DNA of 33,720 nt from Cyanobacteria bacterium OH_CDB_20 (GTDB taxonomy: Bacteria; Cyanobacteriota; Vampirovibrionia; Gastranaerophilales; Gastranaerophilaceae), in assembly GCA_023415935.1 (NCBI GenBank), contig JAEZIX010000030.1:1-33720 (forward strand), given 5' to 3'. The position numbers and the translations under genes were made by a program. Below, one piece after another: positions 1-7,934 of the stretch. The notes beneath the pieces are model-generated. The model saw nothing but the letters and a program-made list of their open reading frames with translations. It was not told the DNA's origin and ran no database searches. Every line of letters starts with the position of its first letter. The first letter of the stretch is position 1.

Positions 1-2
1 CT

Positions 3-653
3 CGCGGCGTTAAAGGAAGCCCTGCTCCTATTCCACAAGAAGGAAAATGGACAAAATGTAAAGAAATTAAAGACATTTCAGGTCTTACACACGGATGCGG
101 ATGCTGCGCTCCTCAACAAGGTACTTGCAAACTTACACTTAACGTAAAAGAAGGTATCATTCAAGAAGCATTAGTTGAAACTATTGGCTGTTCAGGAATG
201 ACTCACTCAGCTGCTATGGCTGGAGAAATCCTACCTGGAAAAACAATTCTTGAAGCTTTAAATACAGACCTTGTTTGTGACGCAATCAACGTTGCAATGA
301 GAGAACTATTCTTACAAATCGTATACGGAAGAACTCAAACAGCATTCTCTGAAAATGGACTTCCTATTGGTGCAGGTCTTGAAGACTTAGGTAAAGGCTT
401 ACGTTCTCAAGTAGGTACAATCCACTCTACAGTACAAAAAGGCGTCAGATATCTTGATCTTGCAGAAGGTTATATCCTTGAACTTGGCTTAGACAAAAAT
501 AATGAAGTCATCGGCTACAAGTTCGTAAATCTCGGAAAAGTTATGGATGCTATCAAAAAAGGTGTTGATGCAAAAGAAGCATATGAAAAAAATATCGGTA
601 CATACGGTAGATTTCAAGATGCTGTAAAAACAATCGACCCTAGACATCAGTAG
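3..653 (+). CDS. Iron-sulfur cluster assembly scaffold protein, NifU-like (5' end outside window)
   Basis: The reading frame is open from the first full codon at base 3, so the gene starts upstream; 216 residues are visible. Cysteines occur in a tight cluster (T-H-G-C-G-C-C-A-P, bases 90-116), followed by G-T-C-K, and again in T-I-G-C-S-G-M. This pattern suits the NifU/IscU-like scaffold proteins that hold a nascent Fe-S cluster. The internal ATG at base 198 lies in the middle of the conserved part and is not the real start. The stop is 43 bases before the GGGtGRT gene, and the two very probably form one transcript ending at the hairpin near base 1716. I recall this pairing from gut anaerobes. 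The family call is good; the exact client of the cluster is unknown. Confidence 0.8.
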   Translation, partial: RGVKGSPAPIPQEGKWTKCKEIKDISGLTHGCGCCAPQQGTCKLTLNVKEGIIQEALVETIGCSGMTHSAAMAGEILPGKTILEALNTDLVCDAINVAMRELFLQIVYGRTQTAFSENGLPIGAGLEDLGKGLRSQVGTIHSTVQKGVRYLDLAEGYILELGLDKNNEVIGYKFVNLGKVMDAIKKGVDAKEAYEKNIGTYGRFQDAVKTIDPRHQ

Positions 654-696
654 AGATTTAAATTAGTACAACAAAAATAATAAAGGAAATAAAACA

Positions 697-1695
697 ATGG
701 CAAAATTTGAAGGACAAGAAAGACGCGAAGCATCTTTAGCTAAAGCCTTAGCAGAATACGGCTTCGCATCGTTAGATGAAGCTAACGAACTTTGCTTATC
801 AAAAGGCATCAATGTTGATGAAATCGTAAAAGGAATCCAGCCAATTGCTTTTGATAATGCTTCTTGGGCATATACACTAGGTTGCGCAATTGCTCTTAAA
901 AAAGGAATAACAACAGCTGCTGAAGCTGCTGAAGTAATCGGTTTAGGCTTACAAGCATTCGCTGTACCGGGTTCTGTTGGTGATACAAGAAAAGTTGGTA
1001 TCGGACACGGAAACTTAGGCGCTATGCTTTTAAGAGAAGAAACTCAATGTTTCTGTTTCTTAGCAGGTCACGAATCATTCGCTGCTGCTGAAGGTGCTAT
1101 CGGTATTGCAAGAAACGCAAACAAAGTTAGAAAAACTCCTTTAAGAGTTATCTTAAACGGATTAGGTAAAGACGCAGCTTACGTAATCTCAAGAATCAAC
1201 GGATTTACTCACGTTGAAACTGATTATGATTACAAAACAGGCGAATTAAAAGTTGTAAAAGAACAATCGTTCTCTGACGGAGAAAGAGCTAAAGTTAAAT
1301 GCTACGGCGCTGACGACGTATCAGAAGGTGTTGCAATTATGATAGCAGAAGGTGTTGACGTTTCTATCACAGGAAACTCTACTAACCCTACTCGTTTCCA
1401 ACACCCTGTTGCAGGTACTTACAAAAAATGGACGGTTGAAAACGGCAAACAATACTTCTCAGTAGCATCAGGTGGTGGAACAGGAAGAACACTTCACCCT
1501 GACAATATGGCTGCTGGTCCTGCTTCTTACGGTATGACAGATACAATGGGAAGAATGCACTCAGACGCACAATTTGCAGGTTCATCATCTGTTCCTGCTC
1601 ACGTTGAAATGATGGGTGTAATCGGTATGGGCAACAACCCTATGGTTGGAGCTACAGTTGCTGTTGCAGTTGCTGTTCAAAAAGCTAATGGTTAA
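697..1695 (+). CDS. GGGtGRT protein
   Basis: This 332-residue protein contains the name-giving motif G-G-G-T-G-R-T at residues 259-265 (base 1471 on), and glycine-rich segments such as V-G-I-G-H-G-N-L-G and G-V-I-G-M-G-N-N-P-M. Length and motif fit the GGGtGRT family, whose biochemical role is not established as far as I know. It follows the NifU-like scaffold gene directly, with an AAGGAAAT ribosome-binding site upstream of the ATG, so a link to Fe-S cluster handling is a context-based inference. Several cysteines in the middle (C-F-C-F, K-C-Y-G) could bind metal. Regular use of GAA, GGT and CTT codons, as in fusA, suggests strong expression. No transmembrane segment is visible, so it is probably cytosolic. 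Confidence 0.9.
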   Translation: MAKFEGQERREASLAKALAEYGFASLDEANELCLSKGINVDEIVKGIQPIAFDNASWAYTLGCAIALKKGITTAAEAAEVIGLGLQAFAVPGSVGDTRKVGIGHGNLGAMLLREETQCFCFLAGHESFAAAEGAIGIARNANKVRKTPLRVILNGLGKDAAYVISRINGFTHVETDYDYKTGELKVVKEQSFSDGERAKVKCYGADDVSEGVAIMIAEGVDVSITGNSTNPTRFQHPVAGTYKKWTVENGKQYFSVASGGGTGRTLHPDNMAAGPASYGMTDTMGRMHSDAQFAGSSSVPAHVEMMGVIGMGNNPMVGATVAVAVAVQKANG

Positions 1696-1715
1696 TTTGT
1701 GAATATATAAACTGA

Positions 1716-1747
1716 AGAAGGTAGTTTTTCTACCTTCTTTTTTTTGT
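1716..1747 (+). terminator. Rho-independent terminator after the GGGtGRT gene
   Basis: AGAAGGTAG, a five-T loop and CTACCTTCT form a perfect nine-pair stem followed by a run of nine T. It lies 20 bases after the GGGtGRT stop codon and closes the scaffold/GGGtGRT transcript. Confidence 0.9.
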
Positions 1748-1813
1748 TTTTTATTAGCAAAAAATTTATTTTGGAGGTTTATATACAGCAAGAATTTATA
1801 GGAGGTCAATTTT

Positions 1814-2341
1814 ATGAGAATATGTTCAATTACGCCGAGGTATACTCCACAAGTAGGAAAGTCTTTTGGCTCAAATCCTTCCAAAAGCGATGAATTTGAT
1901 AGTTCTCAGGTTATGCCCCCTTACCTTCCTCAAAGAAGTGTTGACTTATTAAGAAATTTTTATAATGAATTAGATAAAGACCAAAGCTGGCTAAGAGATC
2001 AAGCTGTTATATCTAACGGCATAAGATTTTCATTGATTGATGGCCCTTATAACTTCCTGCCAAAAGCCATAAAGGCTGTTTATCCAAATGGAACAGAAGT
2101 TGCAGCATGCAAATATCATGACGCAAAAAATGGTGAAGTCATCAGATATTCAATAAGAGAAAATCAAAACTCCCCATACAAACAAGGTTTTCTTACAGAT
2201 TTACCCGGAAATATTCTCGTATGCAATGAACCACATTGCGGAAGCTATTTAAGCCCTTCACTAAGCGAAGATAGCGTAAAAGAAGCCGATAAATATCTTT
2301 CAAAATTTTACTCAGACGCAATTGAGGCTTATAATCAATAA
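1814..2341 (+). CDS. Hypothetical protein, 175 aa
   Basis: I do not recognise this protein. The start is well supported: AGGAGG stands eight bases before the ATG. The first 35 residues are rich in S, P and N and look disordered (I-T-P-R-Y-T-P-Q-V-G-K-S-F). The rest looks like one soluble alpha/beta domain with C-N-E-P-H-C-G-S near residue 140 and no membrane segment or signal peptide. It stands alone between two terminators, convergent with the minus-strand operon that follows. The S/P-rich N-terminus resembles those of the unknown proteins starting at 4454, 32784 and 33483, which suggests a lineage-specific style of protein, not a shared domain. Confidence 0.8.
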   Translation: MRICSITPRYTPQVGKSFGSNPSKSDEFDSSQVMPPYLPQRSVDLLRNFYNELDKDQSWLRDQAVISNGIRFSLIDGPYNFLPKAIKAVYPNGTEVAACKYHDAKNGEVIRYSIRENQNSPYKQGFLTDLPGNILVCNEPHCGSYLSPSLSEDSVKEADKYLSKFYSDAIEAYNQ

Positions 2342-2366
2342 TTGCAAAATTAAATAATCAAAAAAG

Positions 2367-2392
2367 GACATTTGAAGAAAATGTCTTTTTTT
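2367..2392. terminator. Bidirectional terminator between convergent genes
   Basis: GACATTT, loop GAAGA, AAATGTC, then seven T on the plus strand; an A run on the left gives a T run for the minus strand. It serves the plus-strand gene ending at 2341 and the minus-strand operon ending at 2391, whose stop codon touches the T tract. Confidence 0.85.
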
Positions 2393-2924
2393 ATTGTTTC
2401 ATATAGACTTCTTTTGCACTTGCATTTCTTAAATAATCAAGTATTGCGCCACCAATTTCTTCTGTGGGATCAAAATATGGACTGTTAGGATAAAAAGTTT
2501 GCCTTAACATCATTTTCATTAATGGCCCAAACCCGTCGGGAATTTGGGTTTTTCTGTATATTCCTGCCAGATGAACCTGAATATTGGGCGATTGAGTATC
2601 GTTAAAACGTGAAATTGCAGGATAAAGCTTTTCAATTCCCTTAACACCTTTATCAATCATTCTATCAAGTGTATAAAGTGCTTCTGTAACCTGTGCTTCA
2701 CCGTTTGCAGAAGCCAAAAACCCTGCCAAAAAAGGTAGAGCAGCTTCTTTTTTATCTACAATTTTATTAACCAATTCGTAATCAAAAATACAGTAGTTTC
2801 TTGTCAAATCTGGCATTTTTGTATTTTTTCCAAGTTTTGAAATCAAAGCAGGCAGACCTTGGTCATGCAAATTATAACTATTTGAAATTTTGGCTTTGAA
2901 GTCATTTATCGAAACAAATTGCAT
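2391..2924 (-). CDS. Hypothetical helical protein, 177 aa (third gene of the riboswitch operon)
   Basis: No family recognised. The start has a strong AAGGAG site five bases before the ATG. The protein looks almost wholly alpha-helical: alternating hydrophobic stretches such as A-L-P-F-L-A-G-F-L-A-S and V-T-E-A-L-Y-T-L-D-R-M suggest a short HEAT/armadillo-like solenoid, but no diagnostic repeat is clear. There is no signal peptide or obvious membrane span. It begins nine bases after the stop of the 506-residue membrane protein, so it is very likely co-transcribed with it and with the zinc-knuckle-like gene, and would share control by the cobalamin riboswitch at the head of the operon. Confidence 0.75.
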   Translation of the reverse strand: MQFVSINDFKAKISNSYNLHDQGLPALISKLGKNTKMPDLTRNYCIFDYELVNKIVDKKEAALPFLAGFLASANGEAQVTEALYTLDRMIDKGVKGIEKLYPAISRFNDTQSPNIQVHLAGIYRKTQIPDGFGPLMKMMLRQTFYPNSPYFDPTEEIGGAILDYLRNASAKEVYMKQ

Positions 2925-2933
2925 AAATTCTCC

Positions 2934-4454
2934 TTAAGAGTATACATACGGCGGACCATTTTTAATCTCTTGTAATATATTATTTGCAAGCACTTTCAAA
3001 CTTTCTTCAGATTCACCTTGCTGTTTTCTCCTGTCAAATTCTTCTATATAAGGTTCAACCGCACATTTTTTCTTTGTCTCATAATTTTTAATCTCGACTT
3101 CAATAAGTCTTTTTTGAAGCCCAAGTTCTGTTTTTGTATTTTCTTTATTAACAGCAACTGATTTCACTGCCTCTATTGCTTGTTTTGCAATATAACCGGC
3201 AGATGAAACGGTTGTTAATGCAAGAAACAAGTATTTTGTAAATTTATTTTCCGGGTGCATAATCCAATTGTATAAATGACCGCGATTCTCGTTTAAATAA
3301 CAGTAATACTGTATTTTTTCAGTAATTCCACCCAACGCTTCCGGTGCATTTGCGTAGATTGATTCTCTTGATTTCAGCACACTTTTAACAATTTCTGCTA
3401 TTTCATCATCATTAGATCCAAGCTTTTTAAGAGTTTCACGAACAACTTCTTCTTTTGCAGATATTAGCTCAAAGAGCCTCGATAACGACGTAAAATCAGG
3501 TTTTTTTGATGGTTCTTTAATGGCTGCCTCAACTGTACTTTCTATTTTACTTATTACACTTTCAGTATATTTATTAGTATAACTGTTTGCGTCATCTGCC
3601 ATTTTTCTTATATTTTTTATTATCCCTTTACCTGAGAGAACAACAGCTCCTAACGTTCCCAAAGTTAAAGCAATGATTTTTATAATATCTTTTTTACTAT
3701 CAGTAGTCTTTTTATCAGCAAAATCTTTATCTTTTCCTTTAAATCTCATAATACTTTTAAACACCCTGGTAGAAGATGAAAGCTTGTCATCGTCTAGCTT
3801 AAATGCCTTTGAAAAGTGACTTGCGCTTTCTGATAAAATATTTCGCTCAACATTAAGCTTTCCTGCAAAAACTTTTGTTTCAGTATCAATAAGATTTTCT
3901 TGCAAATCTCTCTTTATATCAGCTTCCTGCTTTTTAACCCAGACTTCTTTAACTCCATCAACAAAATTCTTGGCAACAACTGTAAGCCCGCTGAAAGAAA
4001 AAACGCCCAACGCACCCATAATCGTCTTTGTATTAGGGCTTCTAAGCATCATATATGTTGCAAAATCCGGTTCTTCTCGAATATTCATATTGAGAGCTAA
4101 ATTGGGGAGCTGCTCATGGGCTTTTGATGTCAGAATCTTTCTTGCACTTGAGCGCAAAAGAGAGCTAAGTCCGAATGCTCCTGCTGCTATTGCTATTGTT
4201 CCAATCAAAAGAGGCACCAAGGCTTTTTTCATGTCAAAGTATTTTTCTTCCTCATTTATTTGAGGTTCAATTTGCACTTTTTTAGGAAGAATAACCAAAT
4301 TAGAAGTCAATTCAGAACTTTCCAAATCACGATTTTTTGTAACAAGCAATCCTGTCACTGTTTTTGGCATTCCATCTTTGATTTTTCTAGCAGATGTTTC
4401 ATTTCTAACACTTTGAGCTGGGGCATACTTTGATTTTAGGGAGATTTCACTCAT
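2934..4454 (-). CDS. Hypothetical membrane protein with about four transmembrane helices, 506 aa
   Basis: No family recognised. Four hydrophobic stretches can be read: near residues 78-99 (L-V-P-L-L-I-G-T-I-A-I-A-A-G), 144-162 (I-M-G-A-L-G-V-F-S-F-S-G), 255-275 (I-I-A-L-T-L-G-T-L-G-A-V-V-L) and 408-428 (Y-L-F-L-A-L-T-T-V-S-S-A-G-Y). They are separated by long charged, probably helical or coiled-coil regions. The N-terminal 70 residues are polar and look disordered, and no cleavable signal peptide is seen. The C-terminal 60 residues are strongly charged. It is the middle gene of three, 15 bases after the zinc-knuckle-like gene and nine before the helical protein. The start codon has only a weak ribosome-binding site, so translation may depend on the upstream gene. 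Confidence 0.8.
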   Translation of the reverse strand: MSEISLKSKYAPAQSVRNETSARKIKDGMPKTVTGLLVTKNRDLESSELTSNLVILPKKVQIEPQINEEEKYFDMKKALVPLLIGTIAIAAGAFGLSSLLRSSARKILTSKAHEQLPNLALNMNIREEPDFATYMMLRSPNTKTIMGALGVFSFSGLTVVAKNFVDGVKEVWVKKQEADIKRDLQENLIDTETKVFAGKLNVERNILSESASHFSKAFKLDDDKLSSSTRVFKSIMRFKGKDKDFADKKTTDSKKDIIKIIALTLGTLGAVVLSGKGIIKNIRKMADDANSYTNKYTESVISKIESTVEAAIKEPSKKPDFTSLSRLFELISAKEEVVRETLKKLGSNDDEIAEIVKSVLKSRESIYANAPEALGGITEKIQYYCYLNENRGHLYNWIMHPENKFTKYLFLALTTVSSAGYIAKQAIEAVKSVAVNKENTKTELGLQKRLIEVEIKNYETKKKCAVEPYIEEFDRRKQQGESEESLKVLANNILQEIKNGPPYVYS

Positions 4455-4469
4455 AATTTACCATTCCAT

Positions 4470-5105
4470 TTAATTCTTATTACTTTTATTTACTTCTAAA
4501 AATTCTTTATTTTCACCATCTTCTTCGTTGTCTACAAGGAAAAGGGAGAATAATTTAAAAAACTTCTTCTTGACTGTTTTCGCAAAATCAGAAAGTTTTT
4601 TAGAGACGAAGTTTTTAAATTCTCCAATAACAGTCACAAGTTTTTCCGCAATCTGAGAAACAAAGTTTCTGACATTTTCAATACCATTTTGTATTGCTTC
4701 CATTAATTTAGGAATTTGATTTAAAAAGTTCATAACAGGGCTTAAAACAAATCTGTTTAAGATTCCTACAAAATTAGCAAGAGGCACAGGGAGTGATTTT
4801 TGAAAAACCGCAATTATGCTTGAAATATTACTTGTTATTGAAGAAATTTTGTCAGTAAGTGCATTTATAAGTTTAATATTTTGAATCTGCTGAAGATGGT
4901 TATCTTGGGCTCTTTGGGACTGAGCACGCATCATCTGTCCCATTGAAAAGCACTCTGACCAGGTCATTTGTCCTGAAACAGGCCTTGAGTTTTTAGACGC
5001 ACTCCCAGCCATTTTACCATTACAAATAGGACAGGTACCCACAGGGAGTCCATGAGGGCAGGTTCCCGGTTTTATTTGAGTCATTCCTGATATTGAACTT
5101 GGCAT
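4470..5105 (-). CDS. Hypothetical protein with CPHG..GTCPIC zinc-knuckle-like motif, 211 aa (first gene of the riboswitch operon)
   Basis: The N-terminus carries C-P-H-G-L-P-V-G-T-C-P-I-C at about residues 15-27. Three cysteines and one histidine are spaced like a small zinc- or metal-binding knuckle. The rest is amphipathic helices (I-S-S-I-T-S-N-I-S-S-I-I-A-V-F, F-V-S-Q-I-A-E-K-L-V) of apolipoprotein-like character and an acidic/lysine tail, with no clear membrane span. The frame is open back to 5192, but the ATG at 5105 is chosen because AAGGA stands six bases upstream and the longer version would run through the 3' part of the riboswitch. Function is unknown. The riboswitch suggests it is made when cobalamin is scarce. 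A role in cobalamin handling is inference only. Confidence 0.75.
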   Translation of the reverse strand: MPSSISGMTQIKPGTCPHGLPVGTCPICNGKMAGSASKNSRPVSGQMTWSECFSMGQMMRAQSQRAQDNHLQQIQNIKLINALTDKISSITSNISSIIAVFQKSLPVPLANFVGILNRFVLSPVMNFLNQIPKLMEAIQNGIENVRNFVSQIAEKLVTVIGEFKNFVSKKLSDFAKTVKKKFFKLFSLFLVDNEEDGENKEFLEVNKSNKN

Positions 5106-5112
5106 AAAAAAT

Positions 5113-5142
5113 CCTTGTTTGGTTTTTCTAAGCCGCACAAGG
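5113..5142 (-). promoter_or_regulatory. Riboswitch expression platform hiding the ribosome-binding site
   Basis: On the minus strand CCTTGT (5142-5137) pairs with ACAAGG (5118-5113), and the second arm overlaps the AAGGA ribosome-binding site of the gene starting at 5105. The loop begins with GCGGC (5136-5132), which is complementary to GCCGC (5226-5222) at the tip and 3' edge of the aptamer stem-loop. This is the expected loop-loop contact of cobalamin riboswitches. When cobalamin binds, the hairpin should be held closed and translation stopped. The pairing is read from the sequence; the switch direction is inferred from the family. Confidence 0.8.
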
Positions 5143-5162
5143 AACATCTCTCTTAATCTATT

Positions 5163-5285
5163 GTCTGACAGGTTTTTCCGCATTACAAACAATATTTATT
5201 GAGTATTCCGGCTTTACGGCTGCGGCCCAGCTAGGGATTTTCACCCTATTTCCTCATTTTTTGTCATTTTTGCATAAAACCAGAC
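5163..5285 (-). promoter_or_regulatory. Cobalamin riboswitch aptamer (compact type)
   Basis: Read on the minus strand, the core at 5255-5208 has the order of conserved blocks known from the E. coli btuB leader: G-A-G-G-A-A, then a short stem AGGG/CCCT around TGAAAAT, then stem-loop GCTG-GGCCG-CAGC (5231-5219), then CGTAAAG. The outer helix GTCTG (5285-5281) pairs with CAGAC (5167-5163), and ACCTGT stands just inside the 3' arm where btuB has ACCTGC. The large optional side arms of the longest class are absent, so this is a small version. It lies 5' of the zinc-knuckle-like gene. I recognised it by sequence; a covariance-model search would confirm it. Confidence 0.88.
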
Positions 5286-5325
5286 CATTCTCAACCCTTT
5301 TATTTAGTTTTGTGAACAAAGAAAA

Positions 5326-5346
5326 AGGCATTTAATTTAAATGCCT
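5326..5346 (-). terminator. Terminator of the efflux operon
   Basis: AGGCATTTAA and TTAAATGCCT form a long palindromic stem, and on the minus strand it is followed by five T. It stands 23 bases downstream of the emrB-like stop codon and separates that operon from the riboswitch leader. Confidence 0.8.
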
Positions 5347-5368
5347 CATATATTGTTTAGGTTACAGT

Positions 5369-6931
5369 TTAGTTGGATTTTTTGAAATCAATTTTTTTTA
5401 TCAAGAATAGAAGCGGGATAACAATTAAAGCAGCTACTCCGCAAAGCCTAAATGCCTCGATAAAGCCCCAAAGAGTTGATTGCCTCAAGAGCTGACCGTA
5501 CAAATAATATTCTGCCATGTGGTGTGCAATATTAGGACTTGTATAGTGCGATAAAGCACTCTGGATAGCCGCTACTTTTGTATTAAACACTTCATTTAAG
5601 TTACTTAAATTCCCTACCATCATAAACTGATGTTTTTGAGAGTATCTTGCGATAAGCGTTGTCACAACTGATGTTCCAATCGCTCCACCAATATTTTTTA
5701 ACAAATGTTGAACACCTGATGCGTTTGTCATTTGGTCATTTCTAAGAGTAACAACCGAAAGAGAAATCAAAGGTATCATTGCAAACCCCATTCCGCAGCC
5801 AAATATATAGTTAGGAATTGCAATATTCCAGCTTGAAATCTGCATATTCAAATCGCCAAGCATCATGCTTGCTATACCAATCAGGAGAAGTCCAAACATT
5901 GCAAGAATTCTATTGTCGACTTTGTTTGCAAGGCTTCCACAAATTCCTATTGAACTTAAAGCGCCTAGACCCCTTGGCATTATTGCAAGTCCACTTGTAA
6001 AGGCGCTATATCCGAGAAGCGTTTGCAAAAACTGAGGCAAAATTGCCATTGAAGCTAGCAAAACAGCTTGTATAATAATTTGAACAAAAGTCCCGATAGA
6101 ATAATTTTTATCTTTAAAAATACTTATATCAATCAAGGATTCTTTGTTTGTAATCTGTGACCAGAAAAACAAAATAGCGGATACAACACAAAGAAAGCTC
6201 AGCCAGCATATCCAAGGTGCATTGAACCAATCAGCATTGTTACCTTTGTCAAGTACTACCTGCAAGGACACTAGCCAAAGCGTTAAGAAGAAGAAACCTT
6301 TCCCATCAATCTTAACATTTTCCTGTTTTCTAGCGTATGGTGGATCTTCAAGAAACTTTCTCGCCAAAAATACCGTCAATATTCCCACAGGAACATTAAC
6401 AAAAAATATCCACGGCCAATCCAGATTGTCAGTAATCCACCCCCCAAAAACAGGTCCTATGATAGGCGCAAGAATAACAACAACACCAAATGCAGCCATT
6501 GCTTTTCCGCGCATTTTAACAGGAAAAGATTCAAGTAAAACAGCCTGAGAAACAGGAAGAAGACCTCCACCTCCAAGCCCCTGAACAATTCTTGCCAAAA
6601 TCATTACATCCAGAGATTCTGAAATACCGCATAGAACTGAAGCTACGGTAAAAACAATCAAACTTCCTATAAAAAATGCTTTTCTGCCGACTAGTTTACA
6701 AAACCAATCTACAGCAGGGATCATAATTCCGCTTGCAACGAGATAACTGGTTAAAATCCACATGGATTCATCCCGGCTTGCAGAAAAAGTCCCTGCCATA
6801 TGAGGTAAAGCAACATTTGCGATGGTTTCATCGAGCACAAACATAAATGCTGCAAGCATCGTAGGAATTGCCATTACCCAGGGATTTCGTTTAGGCTCCC
6901 ATACTTCTTCATTAACTGCTGCAGTTGCCAT
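5369..6931 (-). CDS. emrB: DHA2-family MFS drug efflux transporter, EmrB/QacA type
   Basis: A 520-residue protein of many hydrophobic helices, matching the 14-helix DHA2 family in length. The first helix holds L-D-E-T-I-A-N-V-A-L-P, the usual L-D-x-T-I-V-N-V-A-L-P motif. R-I-V-Q-G-L-G-G-G (about residue 117) is the family motif in helix 4, and motif C appears as G-P-x-x-G-G-W near residue 157. It would be the inner-membrane pump that drives drugs out with protons through EmrA and TolC. The start codon overlaps the emrA stop by one base (TAATG), so translation is coupled. The order marR-emrA-emrB facing a TolC gene makes the assignment firm; the substrate is not known. Confidence 0.92.
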   Translation of the reverse strand: MATAAVNEEVWEPKRNPWVMAIPTMLAAFMFVLDETIANVALPHMAGTFSASRDESMWILTSYLVASGIMIPAVDWFCKLVGRKAFFIGSLIVFTVASVLCGISESLDVMILARIVQGLGGGGLLPVSQAVLLESFPVKMRGKAMAAFGVVVILAPIIGPVFGGWITDNLDWPWIFFVNVPVGILTVFLARKFLEDPPYARKQENVKIDGKGFFFLTLWLVSLQVVLDKGNNADWFNAPWICWLSFLCVVSAILFFWSQITNKESLIDISIFKDKNYSIGTFVQIIIQAVLLASMAILPQFLQTLLGYSAFTSGLAIMPRGLGALSSIGICGSLANKVDNRILAMFGLLLIGIASMMLGDLNMQISSWNIAIPNYIFGCGMGFAMIPLISLSVVTLRNDQMTNASGVQHLLKNIGGAIGTSVVTTLIARYSQKHQFMMVGNLSNLNEVFNTKVAAIQSALSHYTSPNIAHHMAEYYLYGQLLRQSTLWGFIEAFRLCGVAALIVIPLLFLIKKIDFKKSN

Positions 6932-7911
6932 TATTTTACTCTTACCTTTGGAACTACTGACATGCCTGAAACTACGTTATATTTAGATGTATCAATCGGT
7001 TCATCAAAAACTATTTTAACCGGTATTCTTTGTACAATTTTAACAAAAGAGCCAACTGCATTTTCAGGCGGGAACAAGCTAGATTTAGCGCCTGATGCCC
7101 TTTGAATACTATCGATTTTTCCTTTAAATACAACATTTGGATAAGCATCGATAACTATATCAACGGATTGACCTATTTTCATTTCGCCGACTTGATTTTC
7201 TTTAAAGTTTGCAACTACCCAAACATCATCTGGGACAAGAGCAAAAAGAGGTTGACCTACTTGAAGATAAGCACCCTTTTCGAGTTTTTTATTTGTAACA
7301 CTTCCTGATTGAGGAGCATATATCTTTGTATAACTTAAATTAAGCTCTGCCTGATCTCTTAAGGCTTTTAGTGATTTTAAATCAGCATCTGCAACTTTAT
7401 CTTTTGCTTTAGACAAGATTGCTTGTTCAGCTGTTTCTTGTTTAGCTTTTACATTATCAAATTTTGTTTGAGCTGCATCTAAAACCTGTTTTGAAACAGC
7501 GCCTGTTTCAAAAAGATTTTTGTATCTTTCAAGGTCTTTTCTTGCAAGTTCAATTTCTGAATTTACAGCTTTTAAATTTGCCTGAGCAACATTTTGGTTT
7601 AGTAGAGATTTCTCATAATTTGCCTCAGCTTGCTCAAATTTAACTTTGTAATCAGAATCATCAATTTTTGCAATCAATTGACCTTCTTTTATTCTTTGGT
7701 TATCTTCAACATAAACTCCGACAACCTGACCTGAAACCTTAGGTGCAACTTGCACCATATGGCTTTCAATGTAAGCATCATCTGTTGTTTGATAGTTCAT
7801 TGAATCAACTATAAAGTATCCTGCAAAACAAGCTGCAATAATACCTATAAAAAGTGCAATTTTTCTCTTTACACCTTTAGATTTTTCTTGTGTTATATCT
7901 GTTTCGGACAT
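6931..7911 (-). CDS. emrA: HlyD/EmrA-family membrane fusion (periplasmic adaptor) protein
   Basis: 326 residues: a short cytosolic N-terminus, one membrane anchor (about residues 17-35, A-L-F-I-G-I-I-A-A-C-F-A-G-Y-F-I), then T-T-D-D-A-Y-I-E-S and the lipoyl half V-A-P-K-V-S-G-Q-V-V-G-V-Y-V-E-D-N-Q. A coiled-coil hairpin at about 80-175 is followed by the second lipoyl half I-Y-A-P-Q-S-G-S-V and beta-barrel segments. This is the standard EmrA order and length. It bridges the inner-membrane pump EmrB and the outer-membrane channel. GGGAG precedes the ATG, and the gene begins 23 bases after the MarR-type regulator and overlaps emrB by one base. Confidence 0.92.
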   Translation of the reverse strand: MSETDITQEKSKGVKRKIALFIGIIAACFAGYFIVDSMNYQTTDDAYIESHMVQVAPKVSGQVVGVYVEDNQRIKEGQLIAKIDDSDYKVKFEQAEANYEKSLLNQNVAQANLKAVNSEIELARKDLERYKNLFETGAVSKQVLDAAQTKFDNVKAKQETAEQAILSKAKDKVADADLKSLKALRDQAELNLSYTKIYAPQSGSVTNKKLEKGAYLQVGQPLFALVPDDVWVVANFKENQVGEMKIGQSVDIVIDAYPNVVFKGKIDSIQRASGAKSSLFPPENAVGSFVKIVQRIPVKIVFDEPIDTSKYNVVSGMSVVPKVRVK

Positions 7912-7934
7912 GTTATTCTCCCTCTGTGAATTGT

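Noticed and set aside
5106..5192. Longer start for the zinc-knuckle-like protein
   Set aside because: The extra 29 codons lie inside the riboswitch 3' arm and platform hairpin; the AAGGA site fits the ATG at 5105.
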